Of a DNA stretch of 64,000 nucleotides, positions 43,363 to 56,285 are shown piece after piece (the first letter of the stretch is position 1; each line of letters starts with the position of its first letter). The stretch is from Flaccisagitta enflata (lineage: Eukaryota; Chaetognatha; Sagittoidea; Aphragmophora). A program made the position numbers and the translations under genes. Under the pieces are notes generated by a model. That model was not told where the DNA came from and made no database searches. It worked only from the letters and a program-made list of their open reading frames with translations. The stretch covers positions 42,470,001-42,534,000 of the forward strand of contig OZ231126.1 in assembly GCA_965153355.1 (NCBI GenBank). Direction: 5' to 3'.

Positions 43363-44224
43363 ATCACACTTCGAAAGACTTCGGAAGAAGCCTCATGAAA
43401 ATACCATGTTATGAGACTTTGCATGGAGTTCATAAACACTATGGAGGAGGTCGGAAAAATAGGGGCAAAAAAATTCGTATTGTAGGAGTACAGTAAATGC
43501 CACTTAAAGTCAATGCACAAATTGTATCACTTTTGGTAAAATCTAACTGATTCTGATTGTTTCATTACCTACAAGTGCTTCTTTCCCAATGCCTTACTTG
43601 TCCTTAAAATGCCCCAGAGTACTGACAGACTAGACCTAGTTGTCCTACAGTTGTCCCAGACTTGTCCTTAAGTTGTCCTAAAAGTGTAAGTAACTTACTC
43701 TAAGATATCAAGAAAACCCCTTTTCAACCAAAAGTTTTTATGAAAAATGTTTATTGTTTTTATCAGAATTGTCTGGAATTGTCCAAGAGATATTCTAGAG
43801 TTTTCCTAAAATTGTCCTTGAATTGTCCCAGTTGTCCTAAACTGGTCCCGGTGTTGTCCTAATTACCCTGAGGTTGAACATGTTGTCATAAAGTTATTCC
43901 AGAGTTTCCCCAGATTTGCTCAAGACTTAAAACAGTTTTTTTACAGTTGTGTAAGAGTTGTCCTAGAGATGGCCTAAAATTGTCAAACAGCTGTCCAAAA
44001 GTTTTTAGGTGTGATAAAGCACCTCTCCAACTGGCAATGTTCATTGGTTGGTTGGTTGGTTGGTCGGATGGTAACATTTGTTTGCAATCCACACATTGTA
44101 CCTTATTTGCCTATTTTGCCTTGTTCTTCTGATTATTCAAGAGTTGCTTGAAAGTTCACAGATCCGTTTATGTAAACATGAAAATGTTCAGTACTTGTTC
44201 CACCTTATGTCAGCCTTCTCAAGC

Positions 44225-44478
44225 CTCAAATATGGTCTCTTAGACCCCCAGTTCCAAATCAGCCTTTTGGGCAGCGGCCCCAATAGGAACACAGTTGTGA
44301 AGAACACGGGGGGACTTTCGTTCGTCTATCTTTTTATCGATTGACCATCCATCCCCCCATTCAGCCTCTCAGGCCTCAAATCCAGTCTGTCACGCCTCAA
44401 ATCTGGCCTCTCAGGCCTCAATTAGGGCCTCTCAGGCCTCAAATTGGGCCTATCAGGCTTTAAATTAGGCCTCTCAGG
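44225..44478 (+). repeat. GGCAGCGGCCCC-family element, left part
   Basis: GGGCAGCGGCCCC, GAACACGGGGGACTTTCGTT and units of CTCTCAGGCCTCAAAT. It is interrupted by the LINE fragment at 44479 and continues at 45345. Confidence 0.65.
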
Positions 44479-45341
44479 CAAGGTCCTTCATGTCGGAAGA
44501 TCAAATCCAAGGTACAAGTACTACTTGAATGGAGAGGAAGTCGAGGAGGTTAAGGAAGAAAAAGATCTTGGAGTGTACATTGAAGACACGTTAAAGCCAA
44601 CCAAGCAGTGCACGGCGGCGGCAAAAGCGGCTAACTTCACACTCGGGCAGATTCAAAGAGCATTTCACTACAGAAAGAAAGAATATCTCGTACCACTATA
44701 CAAGACATTTGTGAGACCCAAATTGGAACATGCAGTTGCGGCATGGTCTCCTTGGCTGGAATCTGACGTAAAGAGCCTAGAAAAAATTCAGGAACGGCTT
44801 GTCAGAATGCTCTCGGATGTGAAAGGAGAAAGCTATGAGGATAAGCTCAAGGACGCAGGTCTGACCACATTGAAAGAACGGCGAGAACGAGGGGATGCTA
44901 TTCAGACTTTCAAGGTCCTCAAAGGCTTCAGCAATGTTGATGCGACTAAATGGTTCCAAGCGATCCCTGAAGACGCGAGACCCACAAGAGCGACGGCGAC
45001 GGTCGACGGCGGTAGAGCGGTGAAGAAAGAGTCAGTCCTGGTGGTGGAAAGGGCTAGACTGGAGACTCGACGCAATTTTTTCGCAATCCGAGCTGCAAAA
45101 AAATGGAACAAATTACCGGAAATAGTTAAGACTTGCACATCCATCAACGCATTTAAGAATGCGTACGATAAATGGAGGAAATCCGAACCCATGACAGAGG
45201 GCAATTACAGCAACTGCGACGAAAATCATGACATCGAGATCATATGATGGAACATTGTCCCGACAATGACGAAACAATGTCTCCGCTATGTCGGCATAAG
45301 CTGACCTAGGAGATCTATTCGCTATTCTATTCTATTCTATT
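44479..45341 (+). mobile_element. 5'-truncated CR1/L2-like LINE with (ATTCT)n tail
   Basis: Inserted into a CTCTCAGGCCTCAAAT array. It holds the C-terminal RT reading frame to 45247, a ~75 bp 3' UTR containing GACCTAGGAGATC, and the tail ATTCTATTCTATTCTATT, a microsatellite end typical of CR1/L2 LINEs. Confidence 0.82.
44480..45247 (+). pseudogene. CR1/L2-like reverse transcriptase C-terminal fragment
   Basis: About 255 open codons. Family landmarks: EEKDLGVYIEDTLKPTKQC, LGQIQRAFHYRKKEYLVPLY, VRPKLEHAVAAWSPW, LEKIQERLVRML, and AAKKWNKLPEIV near the end. It lacks the endonuclease and the catalytic YADD because of 5' truncation, so it cannot function. The frame is intact, so the insertion is fairly young. 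Confidence 0.85.
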
Positions 45342-45344
45342 AAA

Positions 45345-46045
45345 TAGGGCCTCTCCAGCCTCAAATTAGGCCTCTCAAGTTTTAAACTAGGCCTCTATTT
45401 AGGTCTCAGGCCTCAAATCAGTCCTTATGGCCTTTCTAGCCTCAGGAAAGCTTAAGATTCTTGAAGGCCTTCAATCAACCCTCTATACTATCTCAACTTT
45501 TTCAGGTTTTACAGGACTTTGTCCCCTTTGTAGTTGTTTTGAGAGAAAACTTTTTTTTGGGTTAAGCCTGTCAAAATAGGCTAGATATTCTGTAGAAATA
45601 AACAAGTTTTTCACCCGCACCCTGCCTAAGTATATTGTGCTTGAAGTTTAAGGGGGAGCAGACAGCGGTCCCAAAGGGGTCAATGACCTATGCTTTCACA
45701 CATATGGGGAATTTTTTCCTTCTCCTCCGTCCCTCCCCTCTCGGATCCCAGTCTTGAAGCCCAAATCCCAGTCTGGAGGCTCAAATCCCAGCCTTGAGGC
45801 CCAAATCCTAGCCTCAAGGCCTAAATCCTAGCCTAGAGGCCCAAATCTTAGCCTTGAGGTTGGGATCTTGGCCTCTTGGCTAGCATTAAAACCTCGGGGC
45901 TGAAATTTTGGCTTCATGGCTGGGATCTGGCCTCCAGGCTAAGATTTGGCCTCAAGACTGAGAATTGAGCCTTAAGACTGAGATTTGGGCCTCAAGACTA
46001 GAATTTGGGCCTCGAGACTGGGATCTGAGGGGGATGTAGAAAATG
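45345..46045 (+). repeat. GGCAGCGGCCCC-family arrays
   Basis: Continuation of the AGGCCT array (to ~45440), then from ~45650 a second element: CAGCGGTCCCAAAGGGGTCA, TGACCTATGCTTTCACAC and units of GGCTCAAATCCCAGCCTTGA in both orientations. Confidence 0.65.
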
Positions 46046-46049
46046 AAGA

Positions 46050-46440
46050 AAAGTCGCAAAAGTGTAAGATGGTCAGTGGTACCCGTGCCCTCCCTGAATA
46101 GGTTTTGATTAAAATTGAGGGAGGGAGCAGGGCAGTGGTCCCTAAAGGGCCGATGTCCTATGCTTTCTCACATGAGGAAATTGATCCTTCTCCTCCTAGT
46201 GGTTGGGATTGGGCATTTGAGCTTAGATTTAGGCCTTTTGGTAGGGGTATTGGGTGTCAGGGCTGGATTTTGTTCTTGAAGTTAGGATTTGAGCTTTGAG
46301 GCTGGGATTTAGGCCTTAAGGTCGGTATTTGGGCCTCAAGCCTGGATTTTGTACTTTAACCTGGGATTCAAACTTTGAGGCTGGGATTTGGCCCTCAAGG
46401 CTAGGATTTTGTCCTTGAGACTGGGATATGGGCCTGGAAT
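46050..46440 (+). repeat. GGCAGCGGCCCC-family element
   Basis: AGTCGCAAAAGTGTAAGATG, GTCAGTGGTACCCGTGCCC, GGGCAGTGGTCCCTAAAGGG and GGCTGGGATTTAGGCCTT units. Confidence 0.6.
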
Positions 46441-46599
46441 CTAAAGTTTGGGCAGAATTAGGTAGAAGTCAATAAAATTTGACAGGATTTGGCAGAATTT
46501 GACAGGATTTGGCAGAATTTGGCAGAATTTTTTTCTGAATTTGATAGAATTTGGTCAAATTTGCTCAAATTTGCTCAAATTTGCTCAAATTTGCTGAAC

Positions 46600-46800
46600 T
46601 TGATGGAGTTTGGGTCTTGAGTCTGGGGGGGGGGTAGATGTAGAAGAAGGAGAAGGAGAAATTTCCTGATGTGCGAAAGCATAGGTCATTGACCCCTTTG
46701 GGGCCGCTGCCTAAAAGGAGAAGGAGAAAATTCCCTATATGTGTGAAAGCATAGGTCATCGACACCTTCGATGCCGCTGCCCAAAGAGGGGACCGATCAA
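46600..46800 (-). repeat. two GGCAGCGGCCCC-family ends in tandem
   Basis: AAAGCATAGGTCATTGACCC with GGGGCCGCTGCC, then AAAGCATAGGTCATCGACAC with ATGCCGCTGCCCAAAG. A GGACAA/TTGGCAGAAT-rich patch precedes them (46450-46600). Confidence 0.6.
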
Positions 46801-47515
46801 CCAACCAACCAACCAACCAACCAATGGACTGACATAGGGAACTGACAAGCAACTCTCCAACAATTGAAAGGCAACATTTGAATAACTGTTTCTAGGACAT
46901 CTCTTGAACAACTCTGTAAAAAATGTGGGATAATTCTGCTAAAAGATTGAGAGACAACTCAGAGGTTAATTTGACATGGTTTTAAGACAACTATTTCAAC
47001 TTCAGGACAATTGAGACAAGCTTTGCACAAGTCTAGGACCAGTGATATATTCTAGGACAAATTAAGGACAATTCTAGGACAAGTCTAGGACAATTCTTGG
47101 ACAATTCTAGTAAGATTAATAAACATTTTTTTTAAAAACTTTGGGCCAAAAGGGAATTTTCATGATATTTTGGAATAAGATACTTACACTTTTAGGTTAA
47201 TTTGAGGACAAGTCTGGAACAACTGTAGGACAACTAGGACTAGTCTTTCAATGCTCTGGGACATGTTAAGAAGAGGTAAGGCATTGAGAAAGGAGCACCT
47301 GAAGGTCATTAAACAATCAGAATCAGTTGGATTTTACCAAAAAAGATACAATTTGTTCATTAACTTTAGGTGGCATTTACTGTACTTCTACAATACGGAT
47401 TTTTTTGCCCTTATTTTTCCGACCTCCTCCATAGTGTTGATGAACACCGTGTAAAGTCTCATGACATGGTATTTTCATGAGGCTTCTTCCGAAGTCTTTC
47501 GAAGTGTGATATGGC

Positions 47516-47920
47516 ATATGTAACATCCAACATTCAGATTCCGAAACAACTTGATCAATGGGTCAAAGTAATATAAGAAAAAGTCTGGGGAGATAATACC
47601 TCCTGGCCTGGGGGTTAATACCGCAAGATAGCTGTCACTCATTGCAAATCCCCACTTGACAGTTGACACTGGTGACCCTGTTTAGATAAGGGGACATAAG
47701 AGGATGCACAATGGTATGTGCTGTTCCATGAGTTTTGTAAATAGACAGTGATGTAAGATTCTGTCAAAAGCTTTAGTATAGTAGCCTTTGTAGCATCCAA
47801 AAAAGGCGACATAGATTTGTGAGTTTTAATGAAGAAGTCAACGATGGCTTTAAACAGCATGCAGCATGTGTTACAAAAATGATGGAAATTTATTTTTTTT
47901 TCGTCGTTAAAAGTAAGCAT
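47516..47920 (-). pseudogene. dead LINE reverse transcriptase, GGxxSP-side fragment
   Basis: Minus-strand translation shows FFIKTHKSMSPFLDATKA, then after a frameshift KAFDRILHHCLFTKL, a stop, and VKWGFAMSDSYLAV, PGGIISPDFF and NVGCYI, which are RT motifs upstream of the catalytic box. It breaks exactly at the inverted-repeat element; the YADD-like half resumes at 43362. Confidence 0.75.
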
Positions 47921-48995
47921 CTGAGATAGATAAAATCACTTTGATATTAAAGTTGATATTAAAAAACCCGCCTCTGGCTAGTCAAAGTACTTGCCTGACG
48001 TGGCCAATGAAAACAGTTCAAAACCAGTGTAGCATTTCCTTCCACGAACACTACCGTGACATGTTTTTCTGTTTATCGTTTAGAAAAAAAATTCAAAAAG
48101 AAGAAAAAGCAATTCTATCCTATGACTTAGAGACTAGCCGCTTTTGCTAGCAACGAGTGGCATGTGATATTTACTATGAAATCCAGGCGTAGATATTTTG
48201 TACTGAGTCTGTAAGAACTTTGTAACTGTATTATTCTTTATACAACTTTGTACTGATAGCGATTATCATCAATTTGGTGTCGGTTTAGGAAATGAAAATT
48301 TGTACCGTGGCAAATTGAGTCAAGCAGAAAAAAAAGTTTGTCGATCGAGTGTGGATGAAAGTAAACGAAAATTTAGTTGTGGAGATAGAAATGATCGAAC
48401 TTAATGCTAAAATCACAGGCAATTGGTTTTAGGAGTATCTCGACCCAGTGCATAGCTAAAAGCCGTCAAAACTTAAGTAAACAATCCAGCCATTTATCTT
48501 TTAAAACTTCCGCGATTGAAACTCTCAATGTTACGCCACAGATGACAAAAACATTATTAGGGCGCATAAACTCATTTTTTTACCGATGAATAATGATAAT
48601 TACCACTTCCATAACAATTGCTTTAGGCTTATCTTATCCCAGCAGCAACTGATACCGTACAACACAGCCAGTGTTTGTTGCACACGAATTTTTATCTTTT
48701 TTCATTTTGTGAATTTTGACCTAATGACACGATTTTAAGAGGACTCATTTTAACGTTCGATTTTAACACGTTGACCATTCACACTGAATCAAAAACTCGA
48801 TCCCTGACGGAAGTCCTCGCCAAAACCTTAGAGAAGGCAAGACAGATAACCTCTAATCATTCAAACAACTTTTAATAGATTTTTTCATTCCTAAATCCTA
48901 TTTCCAATTCGAATCAAAGGAAAATGAAAAATTGTATATCTTTAACTTTGCTTGTAGAAAACTGTTGTTTCCACTTTCAGCTAGGCCATATACTC
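47921..48995. other. no gene seen
   Basis: AT-rich sequence without a supported exon, element end or tandem array. Confidence 0.5.
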
Positions 48996-48999
48996 CCCC

Positions 49000-49130
49000 C
49001 TGTTTCGGACGGGTGGGCAGGAGCACATTTTGTTTTAGTTAAGAGCCTATGGAAGGTCCGGCGCGACGGATGGACCGATGGACCGACACTGTAAGTTCTA
49101 GAGTCGCTTTCCGCTACTAGAACTATCATT
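49000..49130 (-). repeat. TTTGTCCGTCCG-family element, diverged
   Basis: TCGGACGGGTGGGCAGGAGC, repeated GGACCGA, then GAGTCGCTTTCCGCTACTAG. Confidence 0.65.
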
Positions 49131-49680
49131 CCATACGACGGATAAGTACAGTGAAGATATGAAAACTGGGCGACCGTGATCAGTGCGAGCGGCGCACATC
49201 TGTTATCTAAGTTTGAATTCAGGCACTGTTCCTCTTTTGGATGATAATCGAGTTAAACGAGGGCAGAAATGAAGCTAAACAGAGGGCTTCGTACATACTA
49301 GGCACTCTTGTTTCTGCATCTCAGTTTAAAGTGTTAGATAGAGAGATAGTATCGCTGTACCTCATTTAGACAGAAATGACACAATGTACTTGCAATTATA
49401 ATCCAATGGGGTGAATTCAACGGTCGCGTGCGGGTTGGCACTCGGCAGGAGCGGAAAAAACTAAAATGAACTTCGTGATGACTCGACCTGCGGAACGATG
49501 GACTGACCAACAAGCCCGATCAGGCAACCATGCGTCTCTGGCAGAGACTCTCTGCCTGTACATGGACTTTGGCGCTTCGGACAGACAGAAGAAGACATGA
49601 TATCAAAAGATGCTCTCACAATATCCTAAAGACTTAATGGTGACATCCTCGTGGCTGAAAAGTGCCGGAAACTGCGATTT
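49131..49680. other. no gene seen
   Basis: Unique sequence with no supported exon. Confidence 0.45.
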
Positions 49681-49770
49681 TCAAGGAAGCGTAACTGACA
49701 GACGGACGAACGGATGGACGGAACAACGGACAAACCCTCTTGTAGAGATGCGAGGACGCACCTAAAGTCG
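49681..49770 (-). repeat. TGCG-hairpin variant, adjacent to CT microsatellite
   Basis: Complement reads GTGCGTCCTCGCATCTCTAC, AAGAGGGTTTGTCCG and TCCG repeats, ending at the CT run. Confidence 0.6.
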
Positions 49771-49771
49771 A

Positions 49772-49890
<119 letters not shown>

Positions 49891-50182
49891 ATGATGGTTA
49901 CATTTTTTTCCACCATAGAGTGGCGTTGTCAAAATGGGCGCTGGCTTCCGTCGGCTTAAAAAAAAAAAAAAAACAGTTGCTCTTTAAGCGGAAATCTCGA
50001 TGGGAATCAAGCTTCAAAAGCCATTCATTGTGCCACCACACAATCACGCTTCCGGCCGGTGGCCCTTTGGGTCTCGTCTTCTAATAACTTTTTGACACAT
50101 GATGTGATGATATTGGCAGCGAGCGAGTGTGTAGTGAAGGGTATTTCGGGTTGCGCGATGGAAAATGGGAGCAGCTGTGCGC

Positions 50183-50380
<198 letters not shown>

Positions 50381-50790
50381 TTTGTTTGCGGGGGAGGGGT
50401 TCGCGCATGTTGCTGTTGTGGTTTTTTTTTGTTGCGGCTCTTCTTCCGACTTGAATGATGTCACTGACGTATTTTTTTTCTTCATCATTATTTGTTGTTT
50501 ATGTTGTTATGATTGTTGCAACAAGCGGATATGAACAAACCTTAACAACGAGGTACGTAAAGTGGTGGAAACGACAGTGAGTGTAGTAATTTAATATTCA
50601 ATCATATTTGATATGATATTGATTAAGAATTGGTTTTGAACGAAAATATTCGAGAAGTTCGGATGTTTGTTTCTGGGAACTTAAAATCGTCATACCAAAA
50701 TCAATGGTAAAAGTCCCTTACGAGGCCCAAAGATTAGCCCTCGCCCCTCGACTTTGATTCTGCTTCACTAAGTGGCTTTATTACCCAAAA
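50381..50790. other. no gene seen
   Basis: Unique sequence between the GTT array and the next hairpin-family element. Confidence 0.45.
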
Positions 50791-50792
50791 TA

Positions 50793-51640
50793 GGTCGCTC
50801 AAGCGTCATATGGTCAGCGGTACCCGATGCCCCATTTATTTTATTCATCATCTCAGGTTATCTAGGTAAATGGGCCGCGGCTCCGGAGGGGCCTATGACC
50901 TATGATTCAATGTTTTAGGGGACTGATTTGAGAACTGAGGAGGCTGGCTTGAGGCATGTGAGGGTTGGTTTGAGGCATGTGAGGGCTGGCTTGAGGCATG
51001 TGAGGGCTGGCTTGAGGTCTGAGAGAGGGGCTAGGAGAGTCAATTTGAGGCCTGAAAGAGTTCACATGAGGCTTGGGATGGCTAAGGAGGCTCAATTTAG
51101 GGCCTAATTTGAGGCTGGAGAGGGTCAATTTGAAGCCTGACATGCCTTAGTTGAGGCCTAAGAGGGTCAATTTTGAGGCTTTGGAGGGTCAATTTGAGGC
51201 CTGAAAGAGCGTATTTGAGACTTGGGATGGCTAATTTGAGGCCTGGAAGGGTCAATTTAAGGTTTGTAGAAGCTAATTTGAGGCCTGAGAGGGCGTGTTT
51301 TAGGCCAAGGATGGCTGAGATGAGGCCTGAGAGCGTCAATTTTGAGGCTTGGGAGGGTCAATTTGAGGCCTGAAAGAGCTTATTGGAGATTGGGGATGGC
51401 AAATTTGAAGCCCAGGAGGGTCAATTTGAGGCCTGAGAGGGTTTATTTCAGGCTTGTGATTGCTGATTTCAGGCCTAGGAGCGTCAATTTTAGGCCTGAG
51501 AGGGCCTGAAAGGGCCAATCTCAGGCCTGAGAAGGCTGATTCGAGGCTTGATTTGAGGCCGGGGAGGGGGGGGGGGGGCGGGGAATGGATGACGGAACTG
51601 GGGATGGCTAGTTTGAGGTCCGGGAGGGTTAATAACAGGT
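50793..51640 (+). repeat. GGCAGCGGCCCC-family element with long internal array
   Basis: Starts AGGTCGCTCAAGCGTCATAT (hairpin CGCT-CA-AGCG), GGTCAGCGGTACCCGATGCC, GGCCGCGGCTCCGGAGGGGC, TGACCTATGATTC. The interior is an array of ~20 bp TTTGAGGCCTGAGAGGG units. Confidence 0.75.
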
Positions 51641-52300
51641 CGCCCAAGGGCAATATGTGGTCAGCGATACCCGTTGCCCTGCTTTGCATGATTTTGAATT
51701 GGAGTAAGAGGAAGCAGGGCAGCGGCCCCAAAGAGGACGTAGTCCTGTAGAACACAGGGGGACTTTTGTTCGTCCGTCCGTCCATCCTTCCCCCCTACGC
51801 TCTCTCAGGCCTGAAATCTGCCTTCTCAGGCCTGAAATCTGCCCTCTCAGGCCTGAAATCTTCCCTCTCAAATTTGAAATCTACCCTCTCTGGCTTTGAA
51901 TCTGAGAGGGCAGATTTCAGGCCTGAGAGGGCAGATTTCAGGCCTGAAAGGACAGATTTCAGGCCTGAGAGGGCAGATATCAGGCCTGAGAGGGCAGATC
52001 TTAGACCAGAGAGGGCAGATTTCAGGCCTGAGAGGGCAGATTTCAGGCCTGAGAGGGCAGATTTCAGGCCTGAGAGGGCAGATTTAAGGGCTGAGAGGGC
52101 AGATTTCAGGCTTGAGAGGGCAGATTTCAGGCCTGAGAGGGCAGATTTAGGGCTTGAGAGGGCAGATTCAAGGCCTGAGAGGGTGGATTTTAGGCCTGAG
52201 AGGGCCTGGGGGGAACGAACGGAAGGACGGAAGGACGAACGAAAGTCCCCCTGTGTTCTACAGGACTTCATCCCCTTCGGGGCCGCTGCCCAAAAGGCCT
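51641..52300 (+). repeat. GGCAGCGGCCCC-family element, complete
   Basis: Starts AGGTCGCCCAAGGGCAATAT (hairpin GCCC-AA-GGGC), then GGGCAGCGGCCCCAAAGAGG and GTCCTGTAGAACACAGGGGG. About twenty 21 bp units of AGGCCTGAGAGGGCAGATTT follow, changing strand near 51890. The right end is CCCCTGTGTTCTACAGGACT, CCCCTTCGGGGCCGCTGCCC, AAAAG. Confidence 0.85.
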
Positions 52301-52515
52301 GAGAGGACTTATCATAGGCCTGTGATGGCTGATTTCCGGCCTGGAAGGGTCAATTTCAGGCCTGAGAGGGCCTGAAATGGCTAATCTCAGGCCTGAGAAG
52401 GCTGATTTGAGGTTTGATTTTAAGCCGGGGGGGGGGGGGAATAATGACGGAAAAATTTTCCCTGTATGGTATCACAGGTCATCGGCCCCTCCAGGGCCGC
52501 TGCCCAAAAGGCCAA
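52301..52515 (-). repeat. GGCAGCGGCCCC-family element, partial
   Basis: AGGCCTGAGA units, a run of G, ATCACAGGTCATC, GGCCCCTCCAGGGCCGCTGC, CCAAAAGG. Confidence 0.65.
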
Positions 52516-53364
52516 AACTTGTCCCCATCGAATTGAAGATGAAAATTTGGGTAATACCCCAGACACAAATCGAGTTTAAGCTCCTTGGTATGAGACAAAT
52601 ATGCACTTTTTTGCAATAAACATTCAGTCAAGACACCAATGCAATGATGCTTTTTTAACTCGTAAATGGTTGTTACAACCTGCAATCCTGCATGGGTGGA
52701 GGCTACTCTAATGGACATCTAACACCCCTTCCATAATTAGGCGAACTGGGATGAAAAAACGCACTATTTAAGGGTTGATGATAAGAGTATTATCAATTTA
52801 GACGATGTAAAACATCAACATCGGTTGATTCCATCAACATAATGCAAGAAGTGACTCAGAAATGTAAACGGCCCTCTCCTTAAGAGCTCAATTATGCAAA
52901 TTAGCGAAAGGTCGCGTAAGGGCCTTCTCTCGCTGTGATCTCAACATGTCACCTTCTATTCCTAAGCTTTTTTCCAGTTAACGCGGCCTTGCCTGCCCCT
53001 TCTTCTGCGCCACTGACTCTCCTGCATCAACTAAACGCATTACGCGATATATGGCGGTTTTTTTTGCATCTCATCTCCTTAAAATGCTGGATGGTATACA
53101 TCTTCCCAATTTAAACATTTTTCCCGTAGAAATTGGCAATAAATTGACGCCGCACTTCCGGTAATGGACCCTCCATCTTGCTCTACATGCGGCAAAGTCC
53201 CCTACATATCTTTACTGTGTCAAAGTACTACGTCTTAGCTATCTATATGTCAAATTTCAACACTCTGAGTGCATTTTTACTATCCATTTGGATCATTTTT
53301 TCCAGTTCGCTTAATCATGGAAGGGGTGTTATTCCTAGTTCTGTCTGTCTATCTCTGTGCGTTC

Positions 53365-53365
<1 letters not shown>
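52516..53365. other. no gene seen
   Basis: Unique sequence; no supported exon. Confidence 0.45.
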
Positions 53366-53795
<430 letters not shown>

Positions 53796-53919
53796 TATCT
53801 TTGATGTAATGATTATTTTCACTCAACTCATTTTTACTCACAGCATCGCCAACCAATAACCAACTTCCTCCCACAGTTTAGGGAGTTGAATTGTGGAAGT
53901 TTGTGAATGACGGAAATAA

Positions 53920-54000
53920 AGCTTTAGGGAGCGTTTGGGTTTCAGGGAGCGTTTGGGTATCAGGGAGCGTTTGGGTATCAGGAAGCATGTGGGATGGGAT
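53920..54000 (+). repeat. short tandem repeat GGGAGCGTTTGGGT
   Basis: Three to four ~19 bp units containing AGGGAGCGTTTGGGT. Confidence 0.8.
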
Positions 54001-54362
54001 GTTGCTTGGAATTTAGGGAGTGTCTGGTATTGAATCGAGGAAATATTTCGGGATTTAGGTAATGTTTGGAGATTGAACAAGAGAGTTTTCGATTATCTTT
54101 AAGATTTAGGAAGCAATTGATAAGCGCAACAGACCAAATGGATTGGCAGTATCTTCGGTATTACTACGACGATTCGTTATGTAGTCTAGTGACATTGACA
54201 AGGGACTGAACAAAATTTTGCCTTATGACGTCGCTTCATTGCCAATGATAAAATGTAACTACATAATCTTTGAGGGGCATCAAATTTTTTGTATTTTAGG
54301 CGGGCTTGCCTAAAAGGGAAAGCGCTATATCGAAGCCCCGTTTTCTTTTGTATTTATATCAA

Positions 54363-54406
54363 TGTTGTTATCTTTGTTGTTGTCATCGTTTTTGTTGTTG
54401 TTGTTT

Positions 54407-54503
<97 letters not shown>

Positions 54504-54548
54504 GGTTGTGGTTGTGTTTGTGGTTGTGGTTGTGGTTGTGGTTGTGAA

Positions 54549-54624
<76 letters not shown>
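54363..54624 (+). repeat. (GTT)n with GTG block
   Basis: About 260 bp, with a GGTTGT block at 54500-54547. Confidence 0.97.
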
Positions 54625-54625
<1 letters not shown>

Positions 54626-54761
54626 TTGGCAACGACCATTAACGAACGCGGGAAGAACGGAGAAATATTGAGTTCTCATTATCGCTTAGTTTTTCCTCGC
54701 CTCCGCTCTAAGCTCCCCTCATCCATTCGTAGCTAACATAAACCATGCAATAAGCAAAGAG

Positions 54762-54871
<110 letters not shown>

Positions 54872-54899
54872 GGCAACAGATGGCAACAGATGGCAACAG

Positions 54900-55445
<546 letters not shown>

Positions 55446-55599
55446 GACAGAGAGAGACAGAGAGAGAACGAAAATTCGAAAATTTATCAGGTATGGAATA
55501 AAATGAAATAAGAAACGTCTAATGTGTCGACGAAGAATTCGCGTTTGAAATAATAACTTGGGGGCACGGTTTTTGAAAAAGGCTAGTTTCGGGGAAAAA

Positions 55600-55602
55600 T
55601 CA

Positions 55603-55653
<51 letters not shown>
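55600..55653 (+). repeat. (CT)n microsatellite
   Basis: CT run with one TTT interruption near its start. Confidence 0.95.
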
Positions 55654-55656
<3 letters not shown>

Positions 55657-55756
55657 GAGAAAAAAAAAGAAGCAAAAACAGCTTCTGTAAGCAGAATTTG
55701 TAGAAAATTGAGTTACTACTATACAATATTCTGTTCTCTTGTTTCGTCTCGAAAAA

Positions 55757-55950
55757 GAACAAGGCCGGATACACGGCTACCCCAGTCGCGTCCGGGTGGG
55801 CAGGGCCGTAGTTGAGGTCACTTGATCATTTGGGCAGGAGTGGTGAGGCCAAAACCCCCAAAAACCTCAAAAAAGTAAAGTTTGACCGACGGACGGACGG
55901 ACGGACGGACCGACAAAGTGGGGTGTAGAGTCGCGTAGCACGCGACTAAA
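55757..55950 (-). repeat. TTTGTCCGTCCG-family element, GTCGCGTGC subtype, complete
   Basis: ACAAGGCCGGATACACGGCT, ACCCCAGTCGCGTCCGGGTG, GGCAGGG, repeated GGAC, CAAAGTGGGGTGTAGAG, and the terminal hairpin AGTCGCGTAGCACGCGACT followed by AAAAAAA. Inner ACGCGAC near the 3' end (reverse sense) complements the hairpin. Confidence 0.85.
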
Positions 55951-56039
55951 AAAAAACAGCATCGAAAAACTGCCGGTGGGAAATATCATTTTCTTTCTCT
56001 GATGAACCGGAACGCGTAAAAAGGGACTCAATGTCCGAC

Positions 56040-56285
56040 TGGAATGAGACCAAAAAGAAAACAAAAAAGAAAAAGAAAAAGAAACAGAAAAAGAAAAAGA
56101 AAAAGAAAAAGAAAAAGAGAAAGAAGAAGAAAGAAGGAAACAGAAAATGAAAAAAAAAAGGAAAGAAAATGGAAAAAAGAAGAAGAAAATGAAAATGAAA
56201 AAAAAAGAGAAAAAGAAAAAGAAAAAAAGATATAAGGAAGAGAAGATAAAAAAAAGAAGAAAAGAAGAACAAAGACGAAAAGGGA
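56040..56285 (+). repeat. A-rich (GAAAAA)n tract
   Basis: Degenerate AAAGAA/GAAAAA array. Confidence 0.9.

Larger units (their letters stand above)
43363..47510. mobile_element. 4.15 kb inverted-repeat (foldback) element inserted in a LINE
   Basis: Diverged inverted arms of roughly 650 bp: 43363-44005 and 46860-47510. The outer ends are ATCACACTTCGAAAGACTTC and its complement. CATAT occurs just outside the left arm (43358-43362) and four bases outside the right arm (47515-47519), a plausible target duplication. The arms contain TTGTCC/GGACAA-rich short repeats. The interior is filled with later insertions. Confidence 0.75.

Noticed and set aside
51766-52302. 178-codon ORF with repeated RPERADF units, resembling a repeat protein
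   Set aside because: A 21 bp minisatellite is a multiple of three, so every frame gives a periodic protein. The array flips strand inside and belongs to a hairpin-ended element.
50900-52430. CRISPR-like array of regularly spaced short repeats
   Set aside because: The units are contiguous minisatellite without unique spacers, and the genome is eukaryotic.
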